DNA of 38,918 bases from Lachnoclostridium sp. An169 (GCF_002160525.1 NZ_NFKT01000039.1:1-38918), one strand, 5' to 3'; positions 23,806-32,812 are shown, counted from the stretch's first letter. A program made the numbers and translations. Notes: generated from the letters alone by a model not told the origin.

Positions 23806-24711
23806 ATGAAAAATGAAATTACAAATCAGATTGAATCCTGCTATGCCGACCTGCGCAAATCGGAGAAACGGGCGGCGGATTATATTCTGAGGCATGCTGA
23901 GCAGGCGGCGGAACTGTCCCTGGACCGTCTGGCAGATGCTGCCGGGGTGAGCCAGCCCACGGTCCTGCGAATGCTGAAAACCGCAGGATTCGGAGGCTAC
24001 AGGGAATTCAGATATCAGATGGTTGCAGAGCTCGCCAGACAGAGAAGCAGGGAAGGGGAGGAGCAGGCCCTTCCTCACGAGCTGATGTACGGATATCATC
24101 TGAACAGGGAGGACGGTCTGGGAGAGATCCCTTTTAACATTACGATGACAACGGAGCGGATGCTGGAGGAGACCATGAAGAACTTTCCCAGAAAGACTTT
24201 TGACAGGGTGATCCGCGCCTTGAAAAGCGCCAGGCTGATCGACATTTACGGTGTGGAAAACTCCGCGGTTACGGCGGTAGATCTGTTGACAAAACTGCTT
24301 TATCTGGGGCTTCCGTGCCGCCATTTCACAGACTGCTATCTTCAGCGGATCGCTGCGGGAAAGCTCACAGATCAGGATGTCGCTGTCGGAATCTCCTATT
24401 CCGGGGAGTCCGGGGACACGGTGAATGCCATGAAAGCGGCGAAACATGCCGGAGCCTGTACGGTGGCAATTACGAATTTCCGGGAATCGACGATCAGCAG
24501 ATACTCGGATATCCTGATCTGCACCAGTCAGGAACAGCATTTCTGCGGAAATGCCATTTTTTCCAGGTCGCCCCAGATCCTGATTGTGGACATGATCTAT
24601 ATGGGACTGATTTCCTCGGACTATGAATATTATGCCGGACAGCTGAAAAAGTGCGAGAAGGTGGTGCGGGAGAAAACATATGAATCCGGCAGGTCACGCG
24701 AAAAAAGATAG
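23806..24711 (+). CDS. MurR/RpiR-family transcriptional regulator
   Basis: This is a 301-residue regulator. The N-terminal RpiR-type HTH covers residues 1-80 (KSEKRAADYILRHAEQAAEL, then SLDRLADAAGVSQPTVLRML). A SIS phosphosugar-binding domain covers about 120-260 (ARLIDIYGVENSAVTAVDLL, then VGISYSGESGDTVNAMKAAK). It senses a phosphorylated sugar or related metabolite and controls nearby genes. It is divergent from ferritin and followed, after a terminator, by phnW-phnX in the same direction. A copy of its upstream half-site (CTACAGA) recurs just after its stop at 24716-24722, so control of the phosphonate genes is possible but unproven. Confidence 0.9.
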   Translation: MKNEITNQIESCYADLRKSEKRAADYILRHAEQAAELSLDRLADAAGVSQPTVLRMLKTAGFGGYREFRYQMVAELARQRSREGEEQALPHELMYGYHLNREDGLGEIPFNITMTTERMLEETMKNFPRKTFDRVIRALKSARLIDIYGVENSAVTAVDLLTKLLYLGLPCRHFTDCYLQRIAAGKLTDQDVAVGISYSGESGDTVNAMKAAKHAGACTVAITNFRESTISRYSDILICTSQEQHFCGNAIFSRSPQILIVDMIYMGLISSDYEYYAGQLKKCEKVVREKTYESGRSREKR

Positions 24712-24735
24712 AAAATCTACAGATAAAACAATGTT

Positions 24736-24773
24736 AAGCCTGTGTAAAGTTTACATTTCCTTTACACAGGCTT
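24736..24773 (+). terminator. Terminator after the MurR/RpiR gene
   Basis: AAGCCTGTGTAAAG (24736-24749) and CTTTACACAGGCTT (24760-24773) form a perfect 14-bp stem with a ten-base loop, followed by TAATTATTTC. It separates the regulator from phnW. Confidence 0.8.
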
Positions 24774-24955
24774 TAATTATTTCTGATAGAAAGGTCCCGG
24801 TAAATATGCCTATAATTGCTCATGCAGACGATGCTCCGGAAAATCATAAGTACAGGAAAATCAGAAATGTGGAGAATTCAGAAATGCGGAGAAAAAAAAT
24901 CTGAAACGAAAAAATGAAATGACAAAAGCAAAATGGGAAAAGGAGAGAAGAAAAA

Positions 24956-26059
24956 ATGAAGACGTACAAACTTCTTACACCGGGACCTCTGACAACGACA
25001 GACACAGTAAAGCAGCAGATGATGTTTGATCACTGCACATGGGATGACGACTACAAGCAGATCACACAGGAGATCCGTAAAGGACTTCTGGAACTGGCAC
25101 ATGTTTCCCCGGAAGAATATACGGCAGTACTTATGCAGGGAAGCGGAACATTCGGCGTGGAATCCGTCCTCACCAGCGTGGTCGGAGACGGCGATGAACT
25201 TCTGATCTGTGCCAACGGGGCTTACGGCGAGCGCATGGCCGATATTGCCGATCACGCTGGAATCCGGTATCATGTATACAATGAGCATTATAATAAGGTG
25301 CCAAATGCACAGAAGATAGCAGAGCTGCTGGATGCAGATCCGGCGATTACCCATGTTTCCATGGTACACAGCGAGACTACATCCGGTATTTTAAATGACA
25401 TCGAGGCAGTGGGAAAAGTGGTAAAAGAAAGAGGCAGAGTATTCATTGTGGACGCCATGAGCAGCTTCGGAGGCGTGGACATCCCGGTAAAGGACTGGGG
25501 CATTGATTTTATTATCAGCAGTGCCAACAAATGTATCCAGGGAGTTCCCGGCTTCTCTTTTGTTATTGCGAGAAGAGATCTTCTTGAAGCGAGCGCGGGA
25601 AAAGCGAGAAGCCTGTCCCTTGATCTCTATGATCAGTGGAAGACTATGGAGGTGGACGGAAAGTGGAGATTCACCTCCCCGACCCATGTGGTACTTGCCT
25701 TTGCACAGGCGATGAAAGAGCTGAAAGAAGAGGGCGGCATTGAGGCGAGAAACCGCCGTTACACGGAGAACAACCGGCTTCTGATTGAGAAGATGGGGGA
25801 GATGGGAATCCGTCCGTACATTGACAGTACGCACCAGGGACCGATCATTACCACTTTCTTCTATCCGGAGAAATGTAACTTCACATTTTCCCAGATGTAT
25901 AACTACATAAAAGACAGAGGTTATGCGATCTATCCCGGGAAAGTGACGGAGGCGGAGACGTTCCGTATCGGGAATATCGGGGAGATTTATCCGGAGGATA
26001 TCGAAAAAGTATGCGCACTGATGAAAGAATTTCTGGAGGAGTACAATGATGAAAATTAA
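24956..26059 (+). CDS. phnW: 2-aminoethylphosphonate:pyruvate aminotransferase
   Basis: This is a 367-residue class V PLP-dependent aminotransferase, the usual length for PhnW. It converts 2-aminoethylphosphonate and pyruvate to phosphonoacetaldehyde and alanine. Hallmarks are the N-terminus LLTPGPLTTTDTVKQQMMFD, then HCTWDDDY, MQGSGTFGVESVL, HSETTSGILN, D166 in FIVDAMSSFGG, the PLP lysine K192 in SSANKCIQGVPGF, and a late arginine in ETFRIGNIGEIYPEDI. AAAGGAG precedes the ATG. It overlaps phnX by 14 bases, giving a two-step degradation operon. A weak promoter (TATAAT at 24811-24816) lies upstream. Confidence 0.95.
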   Translation: MKTYKLLTPGPLTTTDTVKQQMMFDHCTWDDDYKQITQEIRKGLLELAHVSPEEYTAVLMQGSGTFGVESVLTSVVGDGDELLICANGAYGERMADIADHAGIRYHVYNEHYNKVPNAQKIAELLDADPAITHVSMVHSETTSGILNDIEAVGKVVKERGRVFIVDAMSSFGGVDIPVKDWGIDFIISSANKCIQGVPGFSFVIARRDLLEASAGKARSLSLDLYDQWKTMEVDGKWRFTSPTHVVLAFAQAMKELKEEGGIEARNRRYTENNRLLIEKMGEMGIRPYIDSTHQGPIITTFFYPEKCNFTFSQMYNYIKDRGYAIYPGKVTEAETFRIGNIGEIYPEDIEKVCALMKEFLEEYNDEN

Positions 26060-26819
26060 AGCGGTAATTTTTGACTGGGCGGGAACTACAGTGGATTTCG
26101 GATGCATGGCGCCGGTGCAGGCGTTCGTGGAAGTATTCAGACAGTACGGTATCGAGCCGACTATGGAAGAAGTCAGGGAACCCATGGGGATGCTCAAGAT
26201 CGACCATATCCGCACCATGCTGAAAATGGACCGGATCAGAGGGCTGTGGAGGGAAAAGTACGGGAAAGACCCGGGGGAGGAAGAGGCGCAGGCGCTGTAT
26301 GCGATTTTTGAGGAGAAGCTGCTCGGCATCCTTCCGGATTACTGCGACCCCAAACCGGGCGTAGTGGAGACGGTGAACCTTCTGAAAAGAAACGGAATCC
26401 GGATCGGTTCCACCACAGGGTATAATGACAGGATGATGAACATCGTGGTGCCTGCGGCAAGGGAAAAAGGGTATGAGCCGGAAGTGTGGTTCAGCCCGGA
26501 TTCCACGAACCAGAAAGGTCGTCCCTACCCGTACATGATCTTCCGCAATATGGAGGCCCTGGGAATCAAGAAAGTGCGCCGTGTGATGAAAGTGGGAGAT
26601 ACGGTATCGGATATCAAAGAAGGGAAAAACGCAGGCGTCTGGTCCGCGGGAATCGTAGTGGGAAGTTCGGAGATGGGGCTTACCCGTAAGGAGTATGAGT
26701 CGCTTTCTGCGGAGGAGAAGGCATGGCGCTGCAGGGCAGTGGCAGATAAGTTTGAGGAAGCAGGGGCAGACAAGATTTTCTATACGATCGAAGATCTGGG
26801 AGAATTTCTGCTGGGCTAG
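26046..26819 (+). CDS. phnX: Phosphonoacetaldehyde hydrolase (phosphonatase)
   Basis: This is a 257-residue HAD-superfamily enzyme that splits phosphonoacetaldehyde into acetaldehyde and phosphate. The nucleophile Asp is in VIFDWAGTTVDFG (D10). The Schiff-base lysine is K51 in PMGMLKIDHIR, diagnostic for PhnX and not for other HAD enzymes. GSTTGYNDRMM is motif II, and VMKVGDTVSDIKEGKNAGVW carries motifs III and IV. ATG ATG at 26046/26049 is preceded by GGAGGAG, and either could start. Together with phnW it frees phosphate, nitrogen and carbon from 2-aminoethylphosphonate. No phosphonate transporter is in the window. Confidence 0.96.
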   Translation: MMKIKAVIFDWAGTTVDFGCMAPVQAFVEVFRQYGIEPTMEEVREPMGMLKIDHIRTMLKMDRIRGLWREKYGKDPGEEEAQALYAIFEEKLLGILPDYCDPKPGVVETVNLLKRNGIRIGSTTGYNDRMMNIVVPAAREKGYEPEVWFSPDSTNQKGRPYPYMIFRNMEALGIKKVRRVMKVGDTVSDIKEGKNAGVWSAGIVVGSSEMGLTRKEYESLSAEEKAWRCRAVADKFEEAGADKIFYTIEDLGEFLLG

Positions 26820-26857
26820 AGTAGTGCATAAGGTCTGAAACGACACAGAATTATCTG

Positions 26858-26909
26858 AAAAACAGGGTGCGCAGCGGGAAAAAATATCCACGCTGCACGC
26901 CCTGTTTTT
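26858..26909 (+). terminator. Terminator after phnX
   Basis: Arms of 19 bases (26858-26876 and 26891-26909) pair with one wobble and one mismatch. The plus-strand stem ends in TTTTT, and the opposite strand also ends in TTTTT, so it can act in both directions between convergent phnX and the DUF2156 gene. Confidence 0.8.
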
Positions 26910-26955
26910 CTGCACTGTCCGCCCTGTTTCACTGAATAATATGCCTGGGATTCTT

Positions 26956-27909
26956 TTATGCATTATCAGATTTGTCATCAGATATGTTATCAGCTCCGGT
27001 ATATTCCGCCCGCTCGGTCACAAATCCTTTCTCCACCATGAATACCGGCCGGTAAGAGCGTTTTGCACGCCGCAGGCCTTCTGCTCCGGTGTCCTCCTCG
27101 CGGTTCACGTAGCGGTAATCCATGCATGCATGACAGACAAACTGCTGGTTGATCATGGCGTAAGCCTCCGGCACGCGGGAGAGGGCTTTCTCGATATGGA
27201 CGACAAAGGTATCTCCGCAGAGCGGTTCGCCGATGGTGAAGGCGACGGCTTCTCCGTCCACCCGCAGGACTCCGCCTGTAAGTTCCAGGTCTTCAAAGAG
27301 CCGCAGGGAGTTGAGTGTCACACAGATCTCGGCAAGCTTTTCGTCGTTCTCTTCGCAGTCATTTTCCTGACGCCAGATCAGCCCCATCTGGAAACAGTCC
27401 TCCAGATTTTCCGGGGACATGGGCTCATAGTTCCAGCGCCCTTCATATACGGCTTTGAATTTGTTGATATGATTCCGTTTCGCATGGAGTTTTTTCCCGG
27501 AAAGCGAGGCAAGTTTTTCTGTCTCATATACATAATCAGCCTGGTCTTCATCATATTCAATCTGAAATCTTCCCGGATACCATTCTTCCAGAAGGGAAAA
27601 ATTGCTTTCTGTAATATTGTAGAGGCAGAAAGGATATCCGCGCTTATGGCTGTAGTTTTCCAGAACCTCAAGGGCCCGTTTCACGTGCTCCGGTTCGCCT
27701 GCCGGAAAAGCAAATGCCAGCCGGTCTTCACTTTCACTCTTGAATACGAGAGCGGACTCTACGATCCCAAAAGTAACCGGATAGTATCTGGACCAGAGAT
27801 AGACATTTACAAAAGATCTCTCACAGCTTCTGCTGCAGTATTTGTGAAAATATCCGGAAATCAGGTCTTTGTGTTCTAATTCTACTTTCTTAAATTCAAG
27901 TTCGGTCAT
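26956..27909 (-). CDS. DUF2156 / LPG-synthase C-terminal domain protein
   Basis: This is a 317-residue cytoplasmic protein of the DUF2156 family (PF09924), built like two GNAT-type acyltransferase folds and related to the aminoacyl-transfer domain of lysyl-phosphatidylglycerol synthase. The N-terminus has CERSFVNVYLWSRYY, the centre SGKKLHAKRNHINKFKAVYE, and the second half LTGGVLRVDGEAVAFTIGEP, then VVHIEKALSRVPEAYAMINQ. No membrane domain is attached, so lipid modification is not certain. The acceptor is unknown. ATG at 27909 (after GGTGAGAG) fits better than 27921. Confidence 0.85.
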   Translation of the reverse strand: MTELEFKKVELEHKDLISGYFHKYCSRSCERSFVNVYLWSRYYPVTFGIVESALVFKSESEDRLAFAFPAGEPEHVKRALEVLENYSHKRGYPFCLYNITESNFSLLEEWYPGRFQIEYDEDQADYVYETEKLASLSGKKLHAKRNHINKFKAVYEGRWNYEPMSPENLEDCFQMGLIWRQENDCEENDEKLAEICVTLNSLRLFEDLELTGGVLRVDGEAVAFTIGEPLCGDTFVVHIEKALSRVPEAYAMINQQFVCHACMDYRYVNREEDTGAEGLRRAKRSYRPVFMVEKGFVTERAEYTGADNISDDKSDNA

Positions 27910-27991
27910 GTCTCTCACCATTCATTTTTGTTTTCTCTTCCGGGAAATGCTCCCGTTTCTGCAGTGCGGCAGATATGGCCGCCGAAAAATT

Positions 27992-28023
27992 GAGCACCAC
28001 AGTCCGCCGGAACTGTGATGCTC
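27992..28023 (-). terminator. Terminator after the cystine transporter gene
   Basis: GAGCACCACAGT (27992-28003) pairs with ACTGTGATGCTC (28012-28023) with one wobble. On the minus strand the stem is followed by AATTTTTC. It ends the malY-type/CoADR/transporter operon. Confidence 0.8.
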
Positions 28024-28051
28024 TTGCTGATAATAGCAGCGTATTGTCTGT

Positions 28052-29467
28052 TTAATCTTTCTTTTCTACCTGGCCGGCGTTCATGTCATTGTAAACTTTC
28101 ATATCCAGGCTTCCCATCATCTTGTCTACAACAAGTGCGTTTGTCAGGGAGCCGGTTACATTTAACATTGTTCTTGCCATATCAATAATCGGGTCGATGG
28201 CAAGAATCGGGCTGATGTTCGAGAACTGTGCGCCCATGCCGACACCGGAGAGGCTGACGGATGCAGCCATTGTAGCTGTGCCCGGGATACCTGCGATTCC
28301 CAGGGAACCGATGGTTACGACGAAGATCGTCATGACGATCATTGTGATGTCGATCGGTGTTCCTGTGATGTTACATACATAGATAATCAGCAGAGCCGGG
28401 AAGACTCCCGCACATCCCTGCATGCCGGCTGTTGTACCGAAACCGGCCACAAAGCTTGCTGTACCCTGGTCTACACCGAGTTTCTTTGTCAGTGTCTCGA
28501 TTGTCATCGGAAGACATCCGACGCTGGAACGGGATGTAAATGCCATCAGCATGGTAGCAAAGCTCTTCTTTAAGTAAGCTGCCGGATTCAGTCCGTTTAC
28601 CACGAGCAGGATCAGCTGGATGATAAACTGTACGATAACCGCAACATAGAGGGCGATGATGAACTTTCCGACCTCGATGATAGAGGAAAGGCCTCTCTGC
28701 GCGATCGTGTTGGCAAGAAGAGCCATAACTGCCCACGGCATATAGTCGAGAATCAGAAGCGCCATATTGATCATTGCCTTGTGCGCTGCGTTGATCAGGT
28801 CATATAACGGTTTTGCAAATCCTTCGGTCTCCGGATCGTGTTTTACCCACCATACTGCCAGACCGAGGAAAGCGGAGAAAATAACCAGTCCGATAATGTT
28901 GCTGTCCACCATTGCGCTGACAATATTGTTCGGGATCAGGTTCTGGATGGTGGTAGCTACCGGAGTGATCTCCTTTGCTGTAGCGGTTCCGTCCTCAACG
29001 ATAGTAGCACCTTTTCCAACGCCGAACAGAATACCGATAACAATACCGGTTACAGAAGCGATGGCAACCATACCCATGGTAACTCCGATTGTCTTTTTCA
29101 CCAGGCTTGCCATGGTCTTTCCCTGCTGCATGTTGATAACAACCTGCAGGATGGAGATCATAACCAGAGGCACTACGATCATCCGGATCAGGTTAAGGTA
29201 ACCGCTTCCGAACATGGCATACCAGGTTGTGGTTTCTGATACAAACGTTACTTCCATCGGATCGTCCGGGAAGCCGGCAACGAGCTGCATCACCAGTCCG
29301 AGCACCAGCCCGAGTCCGGTTCCGATCAGAACGACAATCGAGAAATCCATATTTTTCTTGTGGTATAAAACATGAATCAGATAAAACAGGACTGCCAGTA
29401 CAACCAGGAAAATAATGGTTCTGAAATCACTGATTTTCAAAAAGTCTTTCAAAAATACGTTATCCAT
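28052..29467 (-). CDS. tcyP: L-cystine importer, TcyP-type DAACS symporter
   Basis: This is a 471-residue sodium- or proton-coupled symporter of the dicarboxylate/amino acid:cation family, with eight or so membrane segments and two re-entrant loops. The conserved segments are LNLIRMIVVPLVMISILQVV, AFTSRSSVGCLPMTIETLTK (first hairpin) and GIAGIPGTATMAASVSLSG (second). The long N-terminal part before LNLIRM and the overall length match Bacillus TcyP. AAGGTGAG precedes the start. It is the last gene of an operon with a C-S lyase and a CoA-disulfide reductase-rhodanese, which strongly supports cystine as substrate. Confidence 0.88.
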   Translation of the reverse strand: MDNVFLKDFLKISDFRTIIFLVVLAVLFYLIHVLYHKKNMDFSIVVLIGTGLGLVLGLVMQLVAGFPDDPMEVTFVSETTTWYAMFGSGYLNLIRMIVVPLVMISILQVVINMQQGKTMASLVKKTIGVTMGMVAIASVTGIVIGILFGVGKGATIVEDGTATAKEITPVATTIQNLIPNNIVSAMVDSNIIGLVIFSAFLGLAVWWVKHDPETEGFAKPLYDLINAAHKAMINMALLILDYMPWAVMALLANTIAQRGLSSIIEVGKFIIALYVAVIVQFIIQLILLVVNGLNPAAYLKKSFATMLMAFTSRSSVGCLPMTIETLTKKLGVDQGTASFVAGFGTTAGMQGCAGVFPALLIIYVCNITGTPIDITMIVMTIFVVTIGSLGIAGIPGTATMAASVSLSGVGMGAQFSNISPILAIDPIIDMARTMLNVTGSLTNALVVDKMMGSLDMKVYNDMNAGQVEKKD

Positions 29468-29550
29468 ATACTCTCACCTTCTCTTTCGTTTTAAATCCCG
29501 CCTCACGATAAGCTGATCTGAGTTATCCGGGGCAGATCTTATGGAGTTGT

Positions 29551-31248
29551 CTACATAAAGTTGTATTCTGTGAGTATCTTCTCACGCCCGGTCACAGTGT
29601 CCATGAAGTATTCATAGTAGCTGATTCCCAGGAAGGAGCCGGAAATATTGTAAATATTGTCAAATCCTCTTCCCTTCAGCGCCATGATGGCGTTATAGCT
29701 CCTCTGGCTTGTCCTGCAGTGCAGGTATACCGGACGGTCTTTCGGAATCTCCGAAGTTCTATGCCGCAGTTCTCCGAGAGGGATATTCACCGCGCCTTTG
29801 AGATGGCCTTCGTCGAATTCCTCCGGCGTCCTCACATCGATGATGCATGCGCCGCTTTCCACAAGTCCTCTGACATCGCTTACATGAACCTGCTTAAAGA
29901 CTCCGTGGAGCACATTGAGCGCCACCAGTGCAGCAAGATTTACAATATCTCTTGCTGTTCCGAATACCGGCGAATAGCAGAGCTCCAGTTCCTTTAAGTC
30001 CTCCAGAGTTCCGTTCATGGTGATCATTGTGGCAATGACGTCGATCCGTTTGTCCACATTTCCCGTGCCGATGGCCTGGGCGCCGAGAATTCTTCCCGTG
30101 GGAACCTCATACACAAGCTTGAAGTGTACCGGCGCGCTTCCCGGCATGATTCCTACTTTGTCCATAGCCATGGTGTAGACAGAATCACAGGGGATTCCGT
30201 TCGCTTTCGCGGTCTTTTCGTTCAGTCCCGTCGCGGCTGCATTCATGCCGAATACCCGTACCGCGCAGGAACCGATCACCCCTTTGTTCGTTCCGCCTAT
30301 GCCGTAAATGGCGTCCGCCGCGGTTCTTGCCTGGCGAAGGGCAGGTCCTGCCAGAGGAAGCTTCGCCGGCCTGTGCGTCAGGCTGTTGTAAACCTCGATG
30401 GCGTCTCCCACCGCATAAATGTGCGGATCACTTGTACAGAAATCTGCCGACACTTTGATGGCTCCGGTTTCGCCCAGTTCCAGTCCGGCGTCTTTGGCAA
30501 GAGCCGTCTCCGGCATCACGCCGATCGCCAGAACTACCACATCCGCGGGAATTTCCCTGCCGGAAACGAGAGTTACGTGATCTTCGGCAATCGCTTTTAC
30601 GCCGTCGCCCAGGAATAACTCCACGCCGTTGTCAAGGAGCTCCTTGTGAAGAATCTGGCTCATGTCGTAGTCGAAAGGAGCCATGACCTGATCGGCTGCT
30701 TCCACAACTGTGACATGCTTCCCTGCTTCTTTTAAGTTCTCCGCAACTTCCAGACCGATGAAACCGCCGCCGATGACAGCTACATTCTCCCGTCCTTCCT
30801 GCCTTGCGTACCGGTCCAGATTTACAATGTCGTTGACATTGCGGACCGTAAATACGTGTGGCAGAGATACCCCCTCGATGGATTTCGGGCGGATCGGGCT
30901 GGCACCGGGGGAAAGAACAAGCGTGTCGTAGGATTCTTCATATTCCTTTCCGGCGATCCTGTCTCTGACACGGATCTTTGCCGATTCCCGGTCAATGGAG
31001 AGGACTTCGCTGTTCGTCCTTACTTCGATGTCATAGGAAGAACGAAATCCTTCCGGCGTCATCATCAGAAGATAATCCGCATCTTCAACTGTTCTGCTCA
31101 GGTAATAAGGAAGAGAGCAGTTGGAGAATGATACATGTTCTCCTCTTTCAAAAATGGTTATGGATGCATCTGCATCCAGACGTCTGATTCTGGCGGCTGC
31201 GGAGGCGCCTCCTGCCACACCGCCTACAATAAGTATCCGTTTACCCAT
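29551..31248 (-). CDS. CoA-disulfide reductase with C-terminal rhodanese domain
   Basis: This is a 565-residue FAD/NAD(P)H flavoprotein. The N-terminal FAD motif is ILIVGGVAGGASAAARIRRL. The redox cysteine is C44 in SFSNCSLPYYLS, placing it in the single-cysteine CoADR class. The NAD(P)H motif is VAVIGGGFIGLEVAENLKEA (about 155-175), and the second FAD motif is IYAVGDAIEV. A rhodanese domain follows (about 465-565), with DVRTPEEFDEGHLKGAVNIP and the sulfur-carrying C511 in YLHCRTSQRS. Such fusions reduce CoA disulfides, CoA persulfides or polysulfides to sulfide. It lies between the C-S lyase and cystine importer genes, fitting persulfide handling during cystine breakdown. Confidence 0.9.
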   Translation of the reverse strand: MGKRILIVGGVAGGASAAARIRRLDADASITIFERGEHVSFSNCSLPYYLSRTVEDADYLLMMTPEGFRSSYDIEVRTNSEVLSIDRESAKIRVRDRIAGKEYEESYDTLVLSPGASPIRPKSIEGVSLPHVFTVRNVNDIVNLDRYARQEGRENVAVIGGGFIGLEVAENLKEAGKHVTVVEAADQVMAPFDYDMSQILHKELLDNGVELFLGDGVKAIAEDHVTLVSGREIPADVVVLAIGVMPETALAKDAGLELGETGAIKVSADFCTSDPHIYAVGDAIEVYNSLTHRPAKLPLAGPALRQARTAADAIYGIGGTNKGVIGSCAVRVFGMNAAATGLNEKTAKANGIPCDSVYTMAMDKVGIMPGSAPVHFKLVYEVPTGRILGAQAIGTGNVDKRIDVIATMITMNGTLEDLKELELCYSPVFGTARDIVNLAALVALNVLHGVFKQVHVSDVRGLVESGACIIDVRTPEEFDEGHLKGAVNIPLGELRHRTSEIPKDRPVYLHCRTSQRSYNAIMALKGRGFDNIYNISGSFLGISYYEYFMDTVTGREKILTEYNFM

Positions 31249-31264
31249 GTTTCACATCCTTTTG

Positions 31265-32461
31265 TTAATCCAGTCCGTTTAATTCTTTCAGGTTTTTGAT
31301 AAGGCTTTCTACCGCTGCCCTGATATACTTCGTATCCGTAGCGAGATTGATGCGGATAAATCCGTGGCCGGTATAGCTGAACCACTCGCCTACATCACAC
31401 GCCAGACGGCATTTCTTCTGAACAAATTCTTCCACTTTTGTTCCGTCAATATAAGCTCTCAGATCAATCCAGGAGAGATAAGTCCCCTCCAGCGGTGTTA
31501 CGACAATCTTCGGGAGAGCTTTTGCAAACTCGCCTTTCATATAGTCGTAGTTGTGGCAGATCAGAGCCTTGACGCCCTCGAACCACTCTTCGCCGCCGCG
31601 GTACGCTGCTTCCATGCCGACCAGTCCCATCACGTTCGCCTCCGGGGAACCGATGCTCTGGATATATTTGTCATAGGTCTCCATCAGTTTCTCATCATAG
31701 ATGATTACATGGGAGTGAATCAGTCCGGCAAGGTTGAATGTCTTGGATCCGGAATTCAGCAGGATCAGCATATCCTTGTAAGCGCCGTCTTTCAGATTGG
31801 AAGAAGATACGAATTTATTGTCTCCGAAGACGAAATCCTGATGAATCTCATCGGAAACTACCAGTACTCCATGTTTGCGGCAGATATCAAACATTTTTAC
31901 CAGTTCTTCCTCCGTCCATACACGGCATACCGGATTGTGGGGGGAACAGAGGATAAAAAGTTTTACGTCGTTCTCTGCGATTTCCTTTTCAAATTTGTCG
32001 TAATCCAGAGTGTAGTATCCGTCGTTGTTATCCAGTTCAACCGTGACCAGCTTCCTGCCGGAGTTCAGCACTGCATCATAGAACGGATAATATACGGGGG
32101 AGCAGGTAATTACGGATTCCTCCTCCTTTGTATATGCTCTTACTGCTGCATACAGGGAACCGACCACACCGGTTGCAAAGCGCACATTTTCTTTGGCAAT
32201 GTCCATGTTGTGATGCTTTTTCTGCCATGCAAAAAATGCCTCATAATAGGAATCTTCCACCTTGCCGTAACCGAATACGCCGTGCTGTACACGTTTCGTC
32301 ATTGCATCGATCACAGACTGCGGACAGCGGATTTCCATGTCGGCAACCCACATCGGCAGAAGATCAGCATCCCCGAAAATCTCTTCGAGAGAATCCCACT
32401 TTAATGTGCCCGTACCTTTTCTTTCCACACAGTTTTCGCGGCAATACTTCTCAAAATCCAT
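31265..32461 (-). CDS. PatB/MalY-type cystathionine beta-lyase / C-S lyase
   Basis: This is a 398-residue PLP-dependent class I/II aminotransferase-fold enzyme of the MalY/PatB group. LLPMWVADMEIRCPQSVIDA and GVFGYGKVEDSYYEAFFAWQ are group signatures. N180 region SPHNPVCRVW, D204 in VVSDEIHQDFVF and the PLP lysine K240 in NSGSKTFNLAGL are seen. It cleaves cystathionine or cystine, giving ammonia, pyruvate and a thiol or persulfide. ATG at 32461 follows AAAGGGTG. An in-frame ATG at 32473 is less well placed. It is first in the operon, behind a consensus promoter at 32532-32560. Confidence 0.9.
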   Translation of the reverse strand: MDFEKYCRENCVERKGTGTLKWDSLEEIFGDADLLPMWVADMEIRCPQSVIDAMTKRVQHGVFGYGKVEDSYYEAFFAWQKKHHNMDIAKENVRFATGVVGSLYAAVRAYTKEEESVITCSPVYYPFYDAVLNSGRKLVTVELDNNDGYYTLDYDKFEKEIAENDVKLFILCSPHNPVCRVWTEEELVKMFDICRKHGVLVVSDEIHQDFVFGDNKFVSSSNLKDGAYKDMLILLNSGSKTFNLAGLIHSHVIIYDEKLMETYDKYIQSIGSPEANVMGLVGMEAAYRGGEEWFEGVKALICHNYDYMKGEFAKALPKIVVTPLEGTYLSWIDLRAYIDGTKVEEFVQKKCRLACDVGEWFSYTGHGFIRINLATDTKYIRAAVESLIKNLKELNGLD

Positions 32462-32525
32462 ACTTACAATCACCCTTTCTCTTATAAAATTTTTACGGAA
32501 AATCAGATAAATTGTTTTCTGACTA

Positions 32526-32560
32526 AACTATATTATAAAATGGATTGTAAAATATGTCAA
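32526..32560 (-). promoter_or_regulatory. Perfect sigma-A promoter of the cystine operon
   Basis: On the minus strand TTGACA (32560-32555), exactly 17 bases, and TATAAT (32537-32532): full consensus at both hexamers. The predicted start is near 32525 and leaves a leader of about 64 bases. A half-site AACTAT (32526-32531, plus-strand reading) touches the -10 and matches the arms of the palindrome at 32623-32651, suggesting repression. Confidence 0.85.
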
Positions 32561-32622
32561 TTACTCTTTTGAATTTAAACGAGAAACCGTTATTTTAAAC
32601 AAAAAACGGGCGCAATTTAATA

Positions 32623-32651
32623 AAAAATAGTTTTTGAACTTAACTATTTTT
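32623..32651. promoter_or_regulatory. Palindromic operator candidate between marR and cystine operon
   Basis: AAAAATAGTT (32623-32632) and AACTATTTTT (32642-32651) are perfect 10-bp arms separated by nine bases. The position between divergent promoters of a MarR regulator and its likely target operon, and the extra AACTAT half-site at the operon's -10, point to a MarR binding site. The rest of 32474-32901 is AT-rich and holds the promoters and a hairpin but no gene. Confidence 0.55.
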
Positions 32652-32671
32652 ACAATGGGATGCCATATAAG

Positions 32672-32725
32672 AAAAGGTGCCTGATAAATGCAGGCTGTTT
32701 TTCCGCCGCATTATCAGACACCTTT
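32672..32725 (-). other. Bulged hairpin in the divergent intergenic region
   Basis: About 18 bases on each side (32672-32691 and 32708-32725) pair with one bulge and one wobble. On the minus strand the stem is followed by TTTTCTTAT, like a terminator. It sits upstream of the cystine promoter, so it would block minus-strand transcripts coming from the marR side. Confidence 0.5.
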
Positions 32726-32812
32726 GTCTGTCGAAAAGAATATCAGATCAGAACTTTCCCGTCAAGACAAAAAATGCGGGATAAAAATCAAATAGCGAAA
32801 ATATCGAAAATC

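Noticed and set aside
23065..24540. 491-codon minus-strand open frame
   Set aside because: Only the last 170 codons are ferritin. The rest is antisense to the MurR/RpiR gene and has no family-like composition. The ferritin promoter and ribosome binding site lie inside it.
31364..32404. 346-codon plus-strand open frame antisense to the C-S lyase gene
   Set aside because: It mirrors the well-supported minus-strand PLP enzyme and has no start signals or recognisable domain.
32672..32725. Riboswitch controlling the cystine operon
   Set aside because: The hairpin lies upstream of the operon's consensus promoter, so it would not be in its mRNA, and no known aptamer features were recognised.
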